A stretch of 61,511 nt of DNA, taken from NCBI GenBank assembly GCA_009801015.1, contig VHZZ01000106.1, forward strand, positions 191,142-252,652, written 5' to 3'. This document shows, in pieces, positions 59,001 through 61,511 of this stretch (position 1 is the stretch's first letter; each line of letters opens with the position of its first letter). The translations under genes were made by a program, and so were the position numbers. Below the pieces are notes generated by a model. The model did not search any database. It was not told the origin of the DNA and saw only the letters and a program-made list of their open reading frames with translations. The DNA is from Silene noctiflora. Its lineage: Eukaryota; Streptophyta; Magnoliopsida; Caryophyllales; Caryophyllaceae.

Positions 59001-60807
59001 ATGATACAGATTGCAGCCAATCATTTAATTCTGCGCTTGATATGCTTATATTTTGACTAAGGGTTTCCAAATGTGTTGCTTTATTTTACTACTCAGTTTT
59101 TCTTTGTCCAAACGAGATGAGCTATATTCTATATTATAAAGGTTTCAGGTGTGCAAGTCGACTATTTTGCTTACTTGAACTGATTTACAGATGCCATTTG
59201 CTTTTGCTTCAGGATGTGTCATCAAAAATCATGTCATTCTCCCAGAATGGTCCGAGGGCTATCTGCATTCTATCTGCTATCGGTACCATATCAAGTGTGA
59301 CTCTAAGTCAGGCAGCAACTCCTGGTGGCTCAGTGACATATGAGGTTTGTACTGTCACTTGTGATTTTTTTTTTGTAGCATAATCGGAGCCTATTATGTT
59401 GAAGGCTGTCCTTATCTTACAGGTACTTGCTTCACAAAATATTTATATTATGTTGGAACTGGAAGTAGTTTAAAATTTTGACTGCTTTGGGTCAGAAATT
59501 TTGCCGTATTAGAGAAATCTGTACTCTTCAAATTTAAGGACGTATTACATCTGCTGTATTTGTCTATAGGTTTCTGTTTGAAAAGTCTTTATGAGTGGAT
59601 GCATTTTCTGCTTACAAATCCACTATTCCTGGTTATTTCTTCGAGCTGCTTGTTAGATTATTTTTTTTTTTTTTTGAGAAATAAGCTACTGCAAGCACTT
59701 TTTTTTTTTTCGAGGGAGCTACTGCAAGCACTTGGTAGTTGGATATGTATTACACTTTTTAACTGAAAGTACATGCTTGATTGTGAACTGCACCTTTTAT
59801 CGAGGATAATATTACCTGTTATATGTTTCGACAAGCCTTTGAGGCCCTTCCAAAATCGAATTTCAATAGAAGAAAGAAACCCTTTATGTTATATTATATG
59901 TGCTGCATTTTGTTTATGTACTAAATGTTGGAGAAAACGGAGCACTGCTACTGGGTATGAACAGATCTTCTTTCATATTTGTGGAAGGATTATGAACTGC
60001 TACAGTTTTCATGTTTTTTATTAAAAATAATTCTCATCTGTAATTCCAGGGGAGCTTCGAAATCCTCTCGCTGTCAGGTTCTTTCATGCTTTCAGAAAAT
60101 GGTGGTGGACGTAGCAGGACTGGTGGGCTAAGTGTTTCCTTAGCTGGACCTGATGGATTTGTTGTAGGAGGTGGAGTGGCTGGTCTATTAACTGCCGCAT
60201 CCCCGGTACAGGTTTGCTCTCTTTTCAGCTCTTTCTATCAATGCAAGTTAAATACAACAACTTTTCCCCATCCACAATGGTTCCCACCATTAGCGAGTGT
60301 GCAGCTTGACTCGCACAAACTCTGAGAGGTTATTTCCAAATGACAGTTGATGAAAAGTGAGTTAGTTACTGCATCGAATGATTGTTACTTCACAATAGAC
60401 AAAAACACAACATATTTTAGTGCGTCATTTTGCTTTATTCCATCCAAATCTGGAATCAAATAATACCGAGTCTTACAGTGAACTGTAAATGGATTATCAG
60501 TGCAAGTTCAATGTGCGAAATCCCCCCTTCTTTGACAGAACCCCTTTTTCTCTGACCATACTGTGTCCAGTTTACAAGTGTTTATATATGGCAGGTGGTG
60601 GTCGGTAGTTTTATCACAGACGGGCAGAAAGAACCAAAGATGTCAAGGGAACCCTTGTATACGCCATCTAGGCTTCACGCTTGTACTGGACTACCAAGAA
60701 CCAACAGCCCACCATCAAATGCGACTTTGAGTGAATCTTCTGATGAGCCTGATAGCCCAATTAACCAAACCGGTCCACCAGACTTCGCCAACCTTCCATG
60801 GAAGTAA
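56024..60807 (+). CDS. AHL: AT-hook nuclear-localised protein, clade B, with altered hook cores
   Basis: Five exons give 328 residues: 56024-56450, 58128-58180, 59213-59344, 60050-60211 and 60595-60807, GT-AG and in frame. Clade-B AHLs have introns and usually two hooks. Here hook 1 (residues 65-73) reads KKRGRARKY where type II normally has RGRPRKY. Hook 2 (118-127) reads RKKGGRPPGS where RGRPPGS is usual. The PPC domain (about 144-275) has GIGFTPHVITVNTGEDVSSK, FSQNGPRAICILSAIGTISS, GSFEIL in place of the usual GRFEIL (205-210), and GGLSVSLAGPDGFVVGGGVA. The tail has LYTPSRLHACTGLP and ends DFANLPWK. The product is expected to be nuclear and bind AT-rich DNA. It is divergent from PPD3, with 828 bases between starts. 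Which Arabidopsis AHL it matches is unclear. Confidence 0.9.
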
Positions 60808-61511
60808 TTTTGAAGTCACCTGCATTTCCGTCACTAATTTAATGATAATGTAAATGCCTGTGTAGTTTAAGGAATCACTTTCACTGTCCAAAAACTGATT
60901 AGTCTGTAGTAAGTGTAGGTTCACGAGGGTTTAGCCGGTGTAGACATATCGAAATTAGCTTTTGTAATGGCTCACTGTTAAACATCATGTATGCATCTTG
61001 TTAGCTAATCGCAGTGAATACTCCCAACTGTACTCGACATCTCTCTTATAAGAAGTTCGTGTATGAAGTCATACTCGGAGGTGAAACGGTCTTATTGTGA
61101 GAAATCGTCTTATAATCACAACTAAACGACCTTTATATGAACTTGGTCATGTTCTTTCTAGCTTAATTTCCGCTTATTTAAGTTCTCTTCATCTCGGCCT
61201 AACTCCATTTAGTTCAGCTTCCTTTCAGCCGAAAAGAACATCATCTTTATATGTATTTTCCTCGAGTTATCCCATATCTACTAAAAGAATAGGTAAATTC
61301 ATAATTTTCCCTCCAAAAAGTATCTTTTTAAATAAGGAAGTTATTGATAATTTAAGTGTATTAACTATAAATAATAAGGAAATTAATAATTATAATGTAT
61401 TTCATTATGTTATTAACTTTTCATTAAAATTAATCTTTTTAGTTTTTACCAAATTATATAATTTTCACTAAACACTAAACTATAATATTTTAATTAAAGT
61501 ATAAATGATAT
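60808..61511. other. AHL 3' flank to window end
   Basis: It contains the AHL 3' UTR. A Tourist-like patch at about 61148-61240 (TCATGTTCTTTCTAGCTTAA to AGCCGAAAAGAACATCA) resembles the family at 16328. The rest is AT-rich and no gene was seen. Confidence 0.5.

Noticed and set aside
1-61511. LTR retrotransposons, virus-derived genes, CRISPR arrays or rRNA genes
   Set aside because: No long terminal repeats, polymerase-type frames, spacer arrays or rRNA-like sequence were recognised.

Overview
The window is nuclear DNA of a flowering plant, most likely a eudicot. It has widely spaced genes with several introns each, long AT-rich introns, a miniature transposon in almost every gap, and proteins that match Arabidopsis families over their full length (family and locus names are recalled, not searched). 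No organelle, bacterial or viral gene set is present. Repeats ending in GACGGTCTTAAG recall Caryophyllales genomes, but that is a weak hint.

The gene order is: filament-like plant protein (FPP, minus, 2498-8085); an At1g76660-like proline-rich protein (plus, 17994-22170); a chloroplast PPR protein like EMB2750/PPR2 (minus, 23252-25987); a long SBP-box/ankyrin factor of the SPL14/SPL16 type (minus, 27379-33531); a one-exon type-I AT-hook protein (minus, 36826-37455); a 97-residue membrane-anchored protein of unknown function (minus, 41924-43463); HMG-CoA reductase (minus, 45132-50394); the PsbP-domain protein PPD3 (minus, 52698-55195); and a five-exon clade-B AT-hook protein (plus, 56024-60807). 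All exon joins were worked out by eye and each gene keeps one reading frame from start to stop. From memory, five of the nine correspond to Arabidopsis loci between At1g76450 and At1g76660 in the same relative order, so this looks like an old conserved chromosome block.

The genes do not form one pathway. They cover sterol and terpenoid precursor synthesis (HMGR), the thylakoid lumen (PPD3), plastid RNA (PPR), transcription and chromatin (SPL and two AHLs) and plant coiled-coil scaffolds (FPP).

The rest is mostly small repeats. There are Mutator-, hAT-, Tourist- and Stowaway-type MITEs, several with exact target-site duplications; one SINE with an 11-bp duplication; tandem repeats of 158, about 120-135, 94, 74 and about 50 bp; and a long hairpin just upstream of HMGR. 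No LTR element or virus-derived gene was recognised. The most notable points are a roughly 430-bp sequence shared by the 3' flanks of the PPR and SPL genes, two GC-AG introns, and altered core motifs in the clade-B AHL. I did not find an undescribed multi-gene system.
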